A DNA stretch of 64,000 nt from contig CAWBDF010000005.1 of the NCBI GenBank assembly GCA_963787485.1, positions 169,349-233,348 of the forward strand. The letters run 5' to 3'. Position 1 is the stretch's first letter. Each line of letters starts with the position of its first letter. This stretch comes from Bog-473 sp963787485 (lineage in GTDB: Bacteria; Actinomycetota; Acidimicrobiia; Acidimicrobiales; RAAP-2). This document shows, piece after piece, positions 34,422 to 42,529 of this stretch. Made by a program: the position numbers and the translations under genes. The notes under the pieces were generated by a model. The model had not been told where the DNA came from and made no database searches. It worked only from the letters and a program-made list of their open reading frames with translations.

Positions 34422-36992
34422 GTGATCAAACGGAGGGTTGGCCTGGCCAGGTACCGGATGCGCTCGACGGTCCGGGACCGGTGGGCCGGGTATCTGTCCG
34501 TGATCATTCTGATCGGCCTGGTCGGTGGCCTCGGCCTCGGCAGCCTGGCTGCGGCGCGGCGGACACAGTCGTCGTTCTCGGTCTTCGTGGCGGCCACCAA
34601 CCCGTCGGACTTTCAGGTGTCGATCTACTCGGGTGGTACGGGCGGTTCGAACCTCGGCTATTCGGCGTCCTTGACTCGGGAGATCAGCCGGCTGCCCGGG
34701 GTCCGCCACGTGGCGGCCGGCTTCGTCGCGATCGGCGCGCCGCTCACCGCCGACGGTGCCCCGCGCATCCGCGTCACCGGGCTGGCGTACCCCGTGGCGA
34801 GCGTCAACGGGCTCTTCTTCACCCAGGACCGCCTGGCGGTGAACCAAGGCCGACTGGCCAACCCACGACGTCCCGACGAGATCGTCATGGCACCCGTGGT
34901 GGCCAAGTTGCTTGGGTTCCATGTCGGGCAGGTGATTCCCTTCGGGTTCTACTCGGACGCCCAGCAGAACCTTCCCCAGTTCGGGACCAAGGCCGTGCCG
35001 CCAGCATTGCGGGTGAACATGAAGCTCGTCGGCCTGGGCTCGTTGAGCTCGGAGATCGTCGAGGACGACGTCGACACGCTGCCCACGTTTCTCCCGTTGA
35101 CCCCGGCGTTCGCCAAGGAAGCGTTGGCCGTGAATGGGTTGTCGGGAGCGCTGACGTTCGGTATACAGACAGCGGGTGGTGCGGGCACTGTGCCGCTGGT
35201 CGAGCGCGAAGTCGCGCGCCTGGCCCCGCCCGGCGTCCAGGTCACCGATCATGCCCTGGTGCCGGTCCTCGCCAAGGCTGACACCGCGCTGAAGCCCATC
35301 TCCATCGCCTTGGGTGTCTTCGGGGCGATCGCGCTCCTCGCTGCCGTGCTCATCGCGACGCAGCTGATCGCGCGCCGCCTGCGCGCCGACCGCGAGGACC
35401 TACGGATCCTCCGCGCCCTCGGCGCGGATCCGGCGGACACGGCGTTGGACCACTTGATCGGTTTGGAGGGCGCGATCGCCATCGGATCGGTCGTCGCCGT
35501 CATCGTCGGCTTTGCCCTCTCCCCGATTGCGCCATTGGGCCCTGTCCGTGCGGTGTACCCCGATCGCGGATTCTCGTTCGACTGGACGGTTCTCGGGTTC
35601 GGCTTCGTCTTCCTGATGGTGCTCCTCGGCTCCATCAGCGTGCTCCTGGCCTACACGACCGCACCCCATCGGGTCTTCCTCCGGCGCGGTGTGCGCCAGA
35701 CGACGGGGGCGCGGGTGGTGGGCTTCGCGGCGCATGCCGGCCTCTCGGCCTCCGGCGTCGTCGGAGTCCGTATGGCGCTTGAGCCGGGGGAGGGCCGGGC
35801 CGCGGTGCCGGTGCGCTCTGCGTTGTTGGGCTCCATCATGGCGGTCGCTCTCGTCGTCACGACCTTGACGTTTGGTAACAGCCTGCAGACGCTGGTCTCC
35901 AATCCGCCGCTCTACGGGTGGAATTGGACCTACATCCTCAACCCGGTTGGGGCCGGTGGCGGAGAGGTCCCACAGGTCGCCTTGTCGATGCTGAAGCACG
36001 ACAAGGACGTTGCGGCGTTCTCCGGCACCTCCTTCAACAATCTCGAGTTGGACGGCCAGGAGGTCCCCTTCCTGATGGAGAGCGACAGGGCCGCCGTGAC
36101 GCCACCCATCCTCACGGGGCACGGGCTCGGACCGGGCGGCATCGTGCTCGGCGCGGCCACCGTGGCCGGGTTGCACAAGCACCTGGGCCAGTACGTCACG
36201 ATCTCCTTTGGTGTCCCGGCTGACGCCCCCGTCTACATCCCGCCGACTCGTCTGCGGATCGTGGGTACGGCGACGTTGCCCGCGATCGGGTTCGCCAGCA
36301 CGGTCTCCGACCACACCTCCATGGGCACGGGCATGCTCATCCCGTACCAGGTGCTGCCGAAGGCATTCATTGCCGCCATCGACATCGGACCGGACCCAGC
36401 TCTCAACGGGCCGAACCTCGTCCTGGTCAGGATCCGGACGGGTGTTCCCCCGGCCACTGCGTTGGCTGGCCTCCATCGTGTGGTCGAGGCGGCCGACCGG
36501 GCCTTTGCGGCCGAGCCGGGAGGCTCCGCCGGCAATGCCATCGTCGTACAGGGAGTTCAGCGTCCGGCCGAGATCGTCAACTACAAGTCCATGGGCCTCA
36601 CCCCGGCGTGGCTGGTCTCAGGGCTGGTGGCGGGAGCCGTCGTCGCCCTCGCACTCACCCTCTTCTCGTCGGTCCGCCAGCGCCGGCGTGACCTGGCGCT
36701 GCTGAAGACCATGGGCTTCGTCCGCCGCCAGCTGGGCGCGGCGGTGGCCTGGCAGGCCAGCGTGGCCGCGGTGATCGGCATCGCGGTGGGGATTCCTCTC
36801 GGCATCGTGGCCGGGCGGTGGCTTTGGAACCTCTTCGCCGAGCAGATCTACGCCGTGCCGTACCCGACGGTGTCGGTGCCTTCAGTCATTCTGGTGGCCG
36901 TGGGCGCGCTCGTACTGGCCAATTTGGTGGCGGCGTTCCCAGCCAGGCAGGCGGCGCGCACCCCCACGGCGCTCATGTTGCGAGGGGAGTGA
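34422..36992 (+). CDS. FtsX-like ABC transporter permease (DUF2029/MacB type)
   Basis: An 856-residue permease with an N-terminal helix (YLSVIILIGLVGGLGLGSLA), a large extracytoplasmic domain, a first FtsX block around residues 285-405 (ALGVFGAIALLAAVLIATQL), a second MacB-like extracytoplasmic part, and a final FtsX block (WLVSGLVAGAVVALALTLFS ... ILVAVGALVLANLVAAFPAR, APARQAARTPTALMLRGE-type end). Such permeases act with a MacB-type ATPase in export or lipoprotein/lipid handling. The matching ATPase at 30179-30891 is the only one in this window. GTG start with AGAGG upstream. Confidence 0.86.
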   Translation: MIKRRVGLARYRMRSTVRDRWAGYLSVIILIGLVGGLGLGSLAAARRTQSSFSVFVAATNPSDFQVSIYSGGTGGSNLGYSASLTREISRLPGVRHVAAGFVAIGAPLTADGAPRIRVTGLAYPVASVNGLFFTQDRLAVNQGRLANPRRPDEIVMAPVVAKLLGFHVGQVIPFGFYSDAQQNLPQFGTKAVPPALRVNMKLVGLGSLSSEIVEDDVDTLPTFLPLTPAFAKEALAVNGLSGALTFGIQTAGGAGTVPLVEREVARLAPPGVQVTDHALVPVLAKADTALKPISIALGVFGAIALLAAVLIATQLIARRLRADREDLRILRALGADPADTALDHLIGLEGAIAIGSVVAVIVGFALSPIAPLGPVRAVYPDRGFSFDWTVLGFGFVFLMVLLGSISVLLAYTTAPHRVFLRRGVRQTTGARVVGFAAHAGLSASGVVGVRMALEPGEGRAAVPVRSALLGSIMAVALVVTTLTFGNSLQTLVSNPPLYGWNWTYILNPVGAGGGEVPQVALSMLKHDKDVAAFSGTSFNNLELDGQEVPFLMESDRAAVTPPILTGHGLGPGGIVLGAATVAGLHKHLGQYVTISFGVPADAPVYIPPTRLRIVGTATLPAIGFASTVSDHTSMGTGMLIPYQVLPKAFIAAIDIGPDPALNGPNLVLVRIRTGVPPATALAGLHRVVEAADRAFAAEPGGSAGNAIVVQGVQRPAEIVNYKSMGLTPAWLVSGLVAGAVVALALTLFSSVRQRRRDLALLKTMGFVRRQLGAAVAWQASVAAVIGIAVGIPLGIVAGRWLWNLFAEQIYAVPYPTVSVPSVILVAVGALVLANLVAAFPARQAARTPTALMLRGE

Positions 36993-37015
36993 CCGCCGGT
37001 CGCTGACGATGCGCC

Positions 37016-37768
37016 CTACTTCTTCGGAGTGAGTGCCACCTTCAAGTGTTGGAGCGCGGCATCGAGCTCCGCGGCGCGATTGCGTTTGGCCAGATCGGCC
37101 GCGGCCAGCTGCTCGCCCGTGGGGTGCTGGCCACCCGAGCGCATCAGATGGTCGGCCGCTATGGCGAAGGCCAACCCGCGCAGGCTCTCCGCGGCCCGCA
37201 GGCACAGCGCCGCATGTGCTTGGTCGGGCGCATTGGTGGCGCCCCGTTCGAGGCCCTGGACGGCCTCGTCGACCTGAACCGCGACCGCGGCACGCCGCCG
37301 CTCGTCGTCTTCAGGTGTCTGTGACAGCGCCAGGTCACGAGCCAGCTCGGCGGCGGCCATCGACGGCATCATGGCGCGTTCCCAGTCCGCTTCGCGGCCC
37401 TGCCGTCGAGTGCGCGTGATGAGCAGGACCACCCCGATCGCCACGAGGGCCACGGCCAGGGCCAGGAGGATCCAGGCCCAGGCACGTGAGGTCGAGGACG
37501 GTGAGGTCGTGGTCACGGTCGTCGTGGTGGGATGCGACGTGGTGGTGGGATGCGACGTGGTCGTCGTCGTGCTGGTGGGCGGTCGCGTCGTGGTGGTCGT
37601 CGAGGTGGTGGACGTCACCGGCACCGTGGTCGTGGTCGTGCTCGGTGTGCTCGACGAGGTGGTCGTGGTGTCCTGGGCGCCCGCGATACCGCCCAACGCG
37701 GCCCCCAGGGGAAGCGCGACGAGGACGAGTGTCACGGCGACGAGGCGACGTCGGGCCCGGGGCGACAT
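37016..37768 (-). CDS. Membrane-anchored protein with Thr-rich stalk
   Basis: A 250-residue protein: signal peptide (VAVTLVLVALPLGAALGGIA), a stalk of about 65 residues made mainly of Thr, Ser and Pro with the unit TSHPTT repeated, a transmembrane helix (AWILLALAVALVAIGVVLLI), and a helical cytoplasmic tail (AAELARDLALSQTPEDDERR ... HLKVALTPKK). Orientation is outside stalk, inside tail. The Thr-rich segment is a likely O-glycosylation region. I recognise no family for the tail; it resembles membrane adaptor proteins of actinobacteria only in general layout. Confidence 0.78.
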   Translation of the reverse strand: MSPRARRRLVAVTLVLVALPLGAALGGIAGAQDTTTTSSSTPSTTTTTVPVTSTTSTTTTTRPPTSTTTTTSHPTTTSHPTTTTVTTTSPSSTSRAWAWILLALAVALVAIGVVLLITRTRRQGREADWERAMMPSMAAAELARDLALSQTPEDDERRRAAVAVQVDEAVQGLERGATNAPDQAHAALCLRAAESLRGLAFAIAADHLMRSGGQHPTGEQLAAADLAKRNRAAELDAALQHLKVALTPKK

Positions 37769-37846
37769 GGGGGCAGCCTAGGGTCCGAGCGAGGTCCGGA
37801 GCGGGGACCGTCTCCGTGGCTATCTGGCCTAATTGGGCTACTTCGA

Positions 37847-38473
37847 CTACTTCGGCGCTGGTACCGTCACCCGGCGACCGGGAGCCAGGAGCTTTCCGAC
37901 CGGGCCCTGCAGCGCCTTCTCGAATTGGTCCCGGCGGTGCGTGACCGAGATGCCGTCCCAGTACCGCCCCCCGTAATAGAACTGATCACGGATGCGTCCC
38001 TCCACCGTGAAGTAGCCGGCCCGTTCCCCCGAGGCGAAGTTCTCGAAGGCGATGCCGACCGTCTCCATGATGATCATCCTGAAGTCCCAGCCGTAATAGA
38101 CGTAGCGCGCCAGCCCCATGAACGCCTCAATGCCGAGTCCGCGGCGGTGTAGGCGCGGATGCATGACCACGGCGGCATGACAGAAGCGATGCCGGAAGTC
38201 GGCGTTGTACGCGACGACGAGTCCCAGCACCTCTGAGGAGCCACGTGGGCTGACGACGAACTGGCACAGGACGCCCGGATAGAGCTGCTTGAGGAACTCG
38301 TCGTAGCTCGGTGTCGTGCCACGGAAGCGCCATTGGAACGTGACGTCGGGGTCGCTCGAGAGCCGGTACAAGGGCGCGTGGTCATCGGTGGTGAGCATGC
38401 GCAGGTGAAGTCGGCGGGTCTGAAGGCTGGGAGACAGCCGGGCTTCCGCATCGTGGGCGCCCGGGTGGTTCAT
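37847..38473 (-). CDS. GNAT-family N-acyltransferase
   Basis: A 208-residue GNAT protein: RRLHLRMLTTDDHAPLYRLS start strand, VLGLVVAYNADFRHRFCHAA, and the acyl-CoA loop region MHPRLHRRGLGIEAFMGLAR in which R-R-G-L-G replaces the usual Q/RxxGxG/A. Its start overlaps the stop of the acyl carrier protein gene by four bases (ATGA), so it is the third gene of a ligase-ACP-GNAT operon. That context suggests the acyl donor is an acyl-ACP made by the neighbours (inference). The acceptor is unknown. Confidence 0.85.
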   Translation of the reverse strand: MNHPGAHDAEARLSPSLQTRRLHLRMLTTDDHAPLYRLSSDPDVTFQWRFRGTTPSYDEFLKQLYPGVLCQFVVSPRGSSEVLGLVVAYNADFRHRFCHAAVVMHPRLHRRGLGIEAFMGLARYVYYGWDFRMIIMETVGIAFENFASGERAGYFTVEGRIRDQFYYGGRYWDGISVTHRRDQFEKALQGPVGKLLAPGRRVTVPAPK

Positions 38474-38763
38474 CGTCGTCCGTCACTCTCGTAGGGGAGG
38501 TGCGCCAGGGCGCAGTACTGCAGGTAGGCGTCTCGCACGGTAGAAATCTGCAACAGCAGCTCGATGGGCATCACGACGTCTCCACCCACCGCGTCCTCGA
38601 GCGCCACGACGAGGTCGACCGCACCCACCGAGTCCATCCCCAAGTCCTCGACCAGGTCGTCGTCCTCGGTTATCTCGTCCGGGCTCCAATCGATCTGGGC
38701 CACGAACCAGTCGATGAATTCGGGAAAAGACATCACCTCGGATCGAGTGTTCGACGTCGACAT
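38470..38763 (-). CDS. Acyl carrier protein
   Basis: A 97-residue carrier protein with the phosphopantetheine-attachment Ser in LVEDLGMDSVGAVDLVVALE and an acidic surrounding helix. The ATG at 38763 has GGGAGGAAGC directly upstream; the longer frame running into the ligase gene is rejected. It is sandwiched between an acyl-AMP ligase (60 bases upstream) and a GNAT transferase (overlapping), so it probably carries an acyl chain loaded by the ligase rather than serving general fatty-acid synthesis. Confidence 0.9.
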   Translation of the reverse strand: MSTSNTRSEVMSFPEFIDWFVAQIDWSPDEITEDDDLVEDLGMDSVGAVDLVVALEDAVGGDVVMPIELLLQISTVRDAYLQYCALAHLPYESDGRR

Positions 38764-38822
38764 GCTTCCTCCCGTGCCGACCTTTCGGCCGATGGCGGCG
38801 ACAGTACCAGGGTGCCCGATCC

Positions 38823-40422
38823 TCAACCCGAGGCGATCAGCGGCAGCTGGCCGTCGGCCCACAGCGCACGCAGGTGGTTGCGTCGGACCTTCCCGCTGGG
38901 CGTCTTGGGCAGCGTCCCCCGTTCGATGAACACGACGGCCGAGGGAGTGGCGGCGAACCGACCGGCCAGGAGCAGACGGATCTCCCGCGCGCCCGATTGC
39001 AGATCGGCCGCCCCCATCCCGGCCCGGCGGGGCTCGGCGATCACGACGTAGCGACGTCCACCGTCAGGAATGCAGGCGACGTTCCCGGGCCGGCACGCGG
39101 GATGGGTCGCCGCCGCGGCGTCCAGGGCCCTCGCGTCGACGTTGCGGCCCCCGATCACGAGCACGTCATCGGTGCGCCCCACCACGAAGACCGATCCCGC
39201 GCGTACCGTCCCGAGGTCGGCGGTGTGGAACCAGCCGTCGTCCGTGAGCGGAGGTGTCTCGCCGCCGACGTACCGGCTGAGCAGTGACGGGCTGCGCACC
39301 TCGAGCTCACCGAGCGTGTCGCCGCCAGTGACCCGGACCTCGGTGTCGGCGATGGGGGGCCCGCAGGAGACGACTTCGGTTCCGCCCTCGCCGGTCTCCT
39401 GCCACACGCCGGCGGCGAGGGAATCCGTGTCCACCCGAACCGAGGACCACGGGACGGTCATGGGATCGATGCTCACGGCGAGCGTGGCCTCGGCCATTCC
39501 GTACCCCGGGCACACGGCGGTGGGGGAGAGACCAACCTCCCGAGCCATCCCGTCGAACTCGCGGACCACCTCGGCCGCAATCGGCTCGCTCCCCACCACG
39601 AAGCTGCGAAGTGAGGAGAGGTCGACGGACGACGACCTCAGGGACCGCGCCGCCAGACGGAGTGCGAACGGTGGGGCCGTGGTGGAGGTCGCCCGATAGT
39701 CCGTGCAGGCGCGCATCCAGATGGTCGGATCAGCCAGGAACGCTTCGGGAGCCATGAGCACCAGGTCGGTCGGGGCCGTCCAGGGGGGATTCACCGAGCA
39801 GATGGCGTACAGGGCCAGGCCGATGAGACCCATGTCGTGGGAGAGGGGGAGCCAGCTGCAGACCACGGCGCCGTCAAGCGGTGGAAGATGGTCGTACATC
39901 GACCGCAGGTTGGCGTCAATGGCGTCGAGGGTCAGCGCAACGCCCCTCGGCTCCGCGGTGCTGCCCGACGTGAACTGCACGAAGTTGCCCGGTGTGTCCA
40001 TGTCGGTCCGGGCCCCTTCCGACGGCCAGCCGTCGAACGGACGGACGGGCACCGAGGCGGAGGAGAGGAGGCCAACGAGACCGGGATCGCACAGGAGGCT
40101 GGTGGCGCCGGTGAGCCCGCACATGCGGTCGATCTGGGCCAGGTACTCGCCGCCGTCCATGCCGCGAGCCGGGTGGGGCACCGAGACGAGGTTCGTTCCC
40201 GAGCTCAGCGCCCCGAAGAAGACAGCCAGGCAATCGTGCGACGCGCTCGAGCAGCGCGGCAACGGTGCCTCCCATTCCCCCGATGTCCTGGAGCCACCGG
40301 CCCGCCCTCCGGGCGTTGCCGCCAAGATCGGCCAGCGTGAGCGGCTGGGACCCGTCCGACAGGCAGTGGACCCGGGCCCGGGCGGCACCGGGCGCAAAGA
40401 GCGCACGCATCAGCAGGCTCAT
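38823..40422 (-). CDS. Acyl-AMP ligase (fatty-acyl-AMP/CoA ligase family), frame broken near 40245
   Basis: An AMP-forming adenylating enzyme. The ATG at 40422 gives MSLLMRALFAPGAARARVHC ... WLQDIGGMGGTVAALLE. One base must be skipped near 40245 to continue SASHDCLAVFFGALSSGTNL. The core has the P-loop FVQFTSGSTAEPRGVALT, LPLSHDMGLIGLAL (typical of fatty-acyl-AMP ligases), PGYGMAEATLAVS, DDGWFHTADLG and the C-terminal catalytic Lys in LPKTPSGKVRRNHL. It heads an operon with an acyl carrier protein and a GNAT, so it most likely activates a carboxylic acid and loads the carrier protein. Substrate not determinable. Confidence 0.83.
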
Positions 40423-40526
40423 GGCGCGCCGACCCTACCCGTCGCGTCCACGCCCCGATTCTGGGTGCGGGGGAGGGCCGGCCCGCTACCCTCCCGGACG
40501 AGACCGCGTAGGGCGAGGAGGGATCA

Positions 40527-41396
40527 GTGGAACTGGACGTGCATGTGATGCGCTTCACCTGGCCCGGGGAGACCCCGGCCATTGGCCCGACGCTCACGTC
40601 ATTGGTGCGGACGGCGGAGGATATCGGGGTGCGAACACTTTCGGTCATGGACCACTGGTTCCAGATGGAGATGCTCTGGTCGGTCGACGAGCCGATGCTC
40701 GAGGGCTACACGACTCTGGCGTTCGCCGCCGGCAAGACGGACCGGCTGCGGTTGCGGCTGTTGGTGGGTGGGGTGACGTACCGACACCCGGGACTCTTGG
40801 CCAAGACGGTCACGACGCTCGACGTGCTCTCCGGGGGGCGGGCAGAGTTGGGGTTGGGAGCGGCCTGGTTCGAGCGAGAGCACCGGGGCCTGGGCGTGCC
40901 GTTCCCGCCGCTGCGCGAGCGCTACGAGCGACTCGAGGAGACCATTCAGATTTGCTTCCAGATGTGGAGCCCCGACCACGGCCCCTACGTCGGCACCCAC
41001 TACCAACTGGCCGAAACACTGTGTTCCCCGCAGCCCGTCAGCTCACCACGGCCGCGGCTGTTGATCGGTGGAGGGGGCGAGAAAAAAACGCTCAGGCTCG
41101 TGGCGACCTACGCCGATGCGTGCAACCTCATCGGAGACCCCGAGACCGTCGGCCACAAGGTAGAGGTCCTGCGCCGGCACTGTGCGGACGTGGGTCGCGA
41201 TCCTGCCGAGATAGAGGTGACGGCACTGTCGCAGTTGCCCGACGACACCGCTGACGACGCCGTTCTCCGCGAGGCAGAGGCCTTCGCACAAGCTGGGGTC
41301 CGAACCCTCGTCGTGGGATCCGCAGTCTCCGATCCGGTCCGTCGGCTCGAAGAAAAGTGGGCCCCCCTCGTCAAGAGGCTCGCCCAGATCGGCTGA
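40527..41396 (+). CDS. Luciferase-like F420-dependent oxidoreductase
   Basis: A 289-residue TIM-barrel enzyme of the luciferase superfamily: VRTAEDIGVRTLSVMDHWFQ, LRLRLLVGGVTYRHPGLLAK, TTLDVLSGGRAELGLGAAWF, RLLIGGGGEKKTLRLVATYA and CNLIGDPETVGHKVEVLRRH. This pattern is typical of actinobacterial F420-dependent reductases. The GTG has GAGGAGGG upstream. It is divergent from the acyl-ligase operon and is the last core gene before the tRNA-Lys island. Confidence 0.88.
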   Translation: MELDVHVMRFTWPGETPAIGPTLTSLVRTAEDIGVRTLSVMDHWFQMEMLWSVDEPMLEGYTTLAFAAGKTDRLRLRLLVGGVTYRHPGLLAKTVTTLDVLSGGRAELGLGAAWFEREHRGLGVPFPPLRERYERLEETIQICFQMWSPDHGPYVGTHYQLAETLCSPQPVSSPRPRLLIGGGGEKKTLRLVATYADACNLIGDPETVGHKVEVLRRHCADVGRDPAEIEVTALSQLPDDTADDAVLREAEAFAQAGVRTLVVGSAVSDPVRRLEEKWAPLVKRLAQIG

Positions 41397-41473
41397 GTCA
41401 CACAGGGAGTCATCTGCCCGAGCCCGCGGGCCTGTTCCGTGCCCAATCCCCAGGTCCATTATCTTGCTTTCCC

Positions 41474-41546
41474 GGGCCGCTAGCTCATCCGGAAGAGCAG
41501 GGGACTTTTAATCCCAAGGTGCCGGGATCGAGACCCGGGCGGCCCA
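41474..41546 (+). tRNA. tRNA-Lys (anticodon TTT)
   Basis: Acceptor arms GGGCCGC (41474-41480) and GCGGCCC (41539-41545) pair fully; D stem GCTC/GAGC; anticodon loop CTTTTAA with TTT at 41507-41509; T arm CCGGG-ATCGAGA-CCCGG. One mismatch (G-A) sits at the base of the anticodon stem. CCA is not encoded here, whereas the duplicated 3' half at 53048 is followed by CA so that ACCA is complete. This suggests the 3' half of this copy was brought in by the island. Confidence 0.93.
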
Positions 41547-41547
41547 C
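41508..41547 (+). repeat. Left attachment repeat (att) inside tRNA-Lys
   Basis: Forty bases identical to 53048-53087, spanning the anticodon TTAA to the discriminator base plus one. The base before and the base after the repeat differ between copies, which fixes its ends. Confidence 0.9.
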
Positions 41548-41564
41548 GATCGTCGTGTTTTGGT

Positions 41565-41649
41565 CCGGTTGATCCTGGACAAAACAGGTCTGCCTGATCC
41601 TGGACGCAGGTCCGGGTGATGCTTGACAGAGTTCCGGTTGATGCTTGAC
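41565..41649. repeat. Four imperfect 16-bp repeats ahead of the IS481 transposase
   Basis: Copies CCGGTTGATCCTGGAC (41565), CTGCCTGATCCTGGAC (41590), CCGGGTGATGCTTGAC (41612) and CCGGTTGATGCTTGAC (41634) follow each other with start-to-start spacing of 25, 22 and 22 bases. They end 44 bases before the IS481 transposase start. Terminal regions of some actinobacterial IS481 elements contain such tandem TGTCAAGCATCA-type units (reverse strand), so they are probably transposase-binding sites of the element's left end. Confidence 0.6.
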
Positions 41650-41692
41650 ACCTCGGCCCCACCGTCCCTTGCTCATGCAAGGAGGTGGCCGA

Positions 41693-42187
41693 GTGCTTGT
41701 GGAGCTCAGCAAGGTGGAACAGCGTTACGACGCCGTCTTGGGGGTCATTCGAGACGGCTACTCAATCAGCGAGATCGCCCAGGCCTACGGGGTCTCGCGC
41801 CAAAGCGTCCATGCGTGGTTGGCCCGCTATGAGGCAGGCGGGCTGCCGGCTTTAGGCGATCGGAGCCATCGGCCCAGGACCTCACCGCTGCAGATGGACC
41901 CCACGGTCGAGGCCCGGGTGCTCGAGCTTCGCCGCCACCACCCCTCGTGGGGCAAGGTGCGTCTGCGTTACCAGCTCGAACACGAGGGGACAGCACCGGT
42001 GCCCTCCCTCTCGGCCATCTACCGGTCCTTGGTGCGTCACCGGCTCATCGAACCCAAGGAGCGGCGTAAGCGTGTCCCGACCTATAAACGCTGGGAGCGG
42101 GGCCGGCCCATGGAGCTGTGGCAGATGGACGTGGTGGGCGGGGTCCTCTTAGACTGGCCTGACCCCCTGAGATCGGTCCACCCGTGA
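41693..42187 (+). pseudogene. IS481-family transposase, 3' part lost
   Basis: The GTG at 41693 (GGAGGTGGCC upstream) opens a helix-turn-helix pair typical of IS481/IS3 transposases: GVIRDGYSISEIAQAYGVSR, LARYEAGGLPALGDRSHRP and SWGKVRLRYQLEHEG. The catalytic domain starts with ERGRPMELWQMDVVGGVLL, containing the first Asp of the DDE triad, and is then cut at about 42150 by the left end of an IS3 element. The remaining catalytic residues are nowhere to be found beyond the IS3, so the gene is dead. Confidence 0.85.
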
Positions 42188-42234
42188 ACTGAGCCCGTTG
42201 CCCAGACTGCTGGGCGAAAGGGAGGATGTTCACG

Positions 42235-42513
42235 ATGGCAAGACGCAGGCACACGCCTGAGCAGATCATTCGCAAGCTCCGTGAGGCCGATCGGCTGCTC
42301 AACGAGGGTGAAGACGTCGCTGCGGTCTGTCGGCACCTGCAGGTGTCCGAGCAGACCTATCACCGGTGGCGCAACCAACACGGGGGGATGAAGGCCGACG
42401 ACGCCAAGCGACTCAAGGAGCTCGAGCGCGAGAACGCACAGCTCAAGCGCCTGGTCGCCGACAAGGAGCTCGAGAACCTCGCCTTGCGGGAGATCGCCTC
42501 GGGAAAATGGTGA
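42235..42513 (+). CDS. IS3-family transposase OrfA
   Basis: A 92-residue DNA-binding protein: RRHTPEQIIRKLREADRLLN, helix-turn-helix VCRHLQVSEQTYHRWRNQHG, then a leucine-zipper-like KELERENAQLKRLVADKELE. The second ATG (42235) is nine bases after GGGAGG; ATG 42226 is too close to it. The gene ends SGKW-stop, and the bases coding SGK form a -1 slippery site leading into orfB. Confidence 0.9.
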   Translation: MARRRHTPEQIIRKLREADRLLNEGEDVAAVCRHLQVSEQTYHRWRNQHGGMKADDAKRLKELERENAQLKRLVADKELENLALREIASGKW

Positions 42514-42529
42514 GCCCGTCGCAGCGACG
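42501..42529 (+). promoter_or_regulatory. Programmed -1 ribosomal frameshift signal
   Basis: GGGAAAA at 42501-42507 lies in the orfA frame as G-GGA-AAA, the X-XXY-YYZ arrangement of a -1 slippery heptamer. Slipping back one base enters the orfB frame exactly. A small stem CGTCG-CAG-CGACG (42517-42529) starts nine bases downstream, the usual position for a stimulatory structure. The product would be the OrfAB transposase. Confidence 0.6.

Noticed and set aside
37482..37680. Possible tandem-repeat or CRISPR-like array of GTGGTGGGATGCGAC units
   Set aside because: The repeats code for the Thr/Ser-rich stalk of the protein at 37016-37768; unit size is irregular and there are no spacers.
41508..41547. 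The att repeat as a second complete tRNA-Lys at 53 kb
   Set aside because: The sequence before 53048 does not supply a matching 5' half (no D arm or 5' acceptor), so the right copy is only a 3' fragment.
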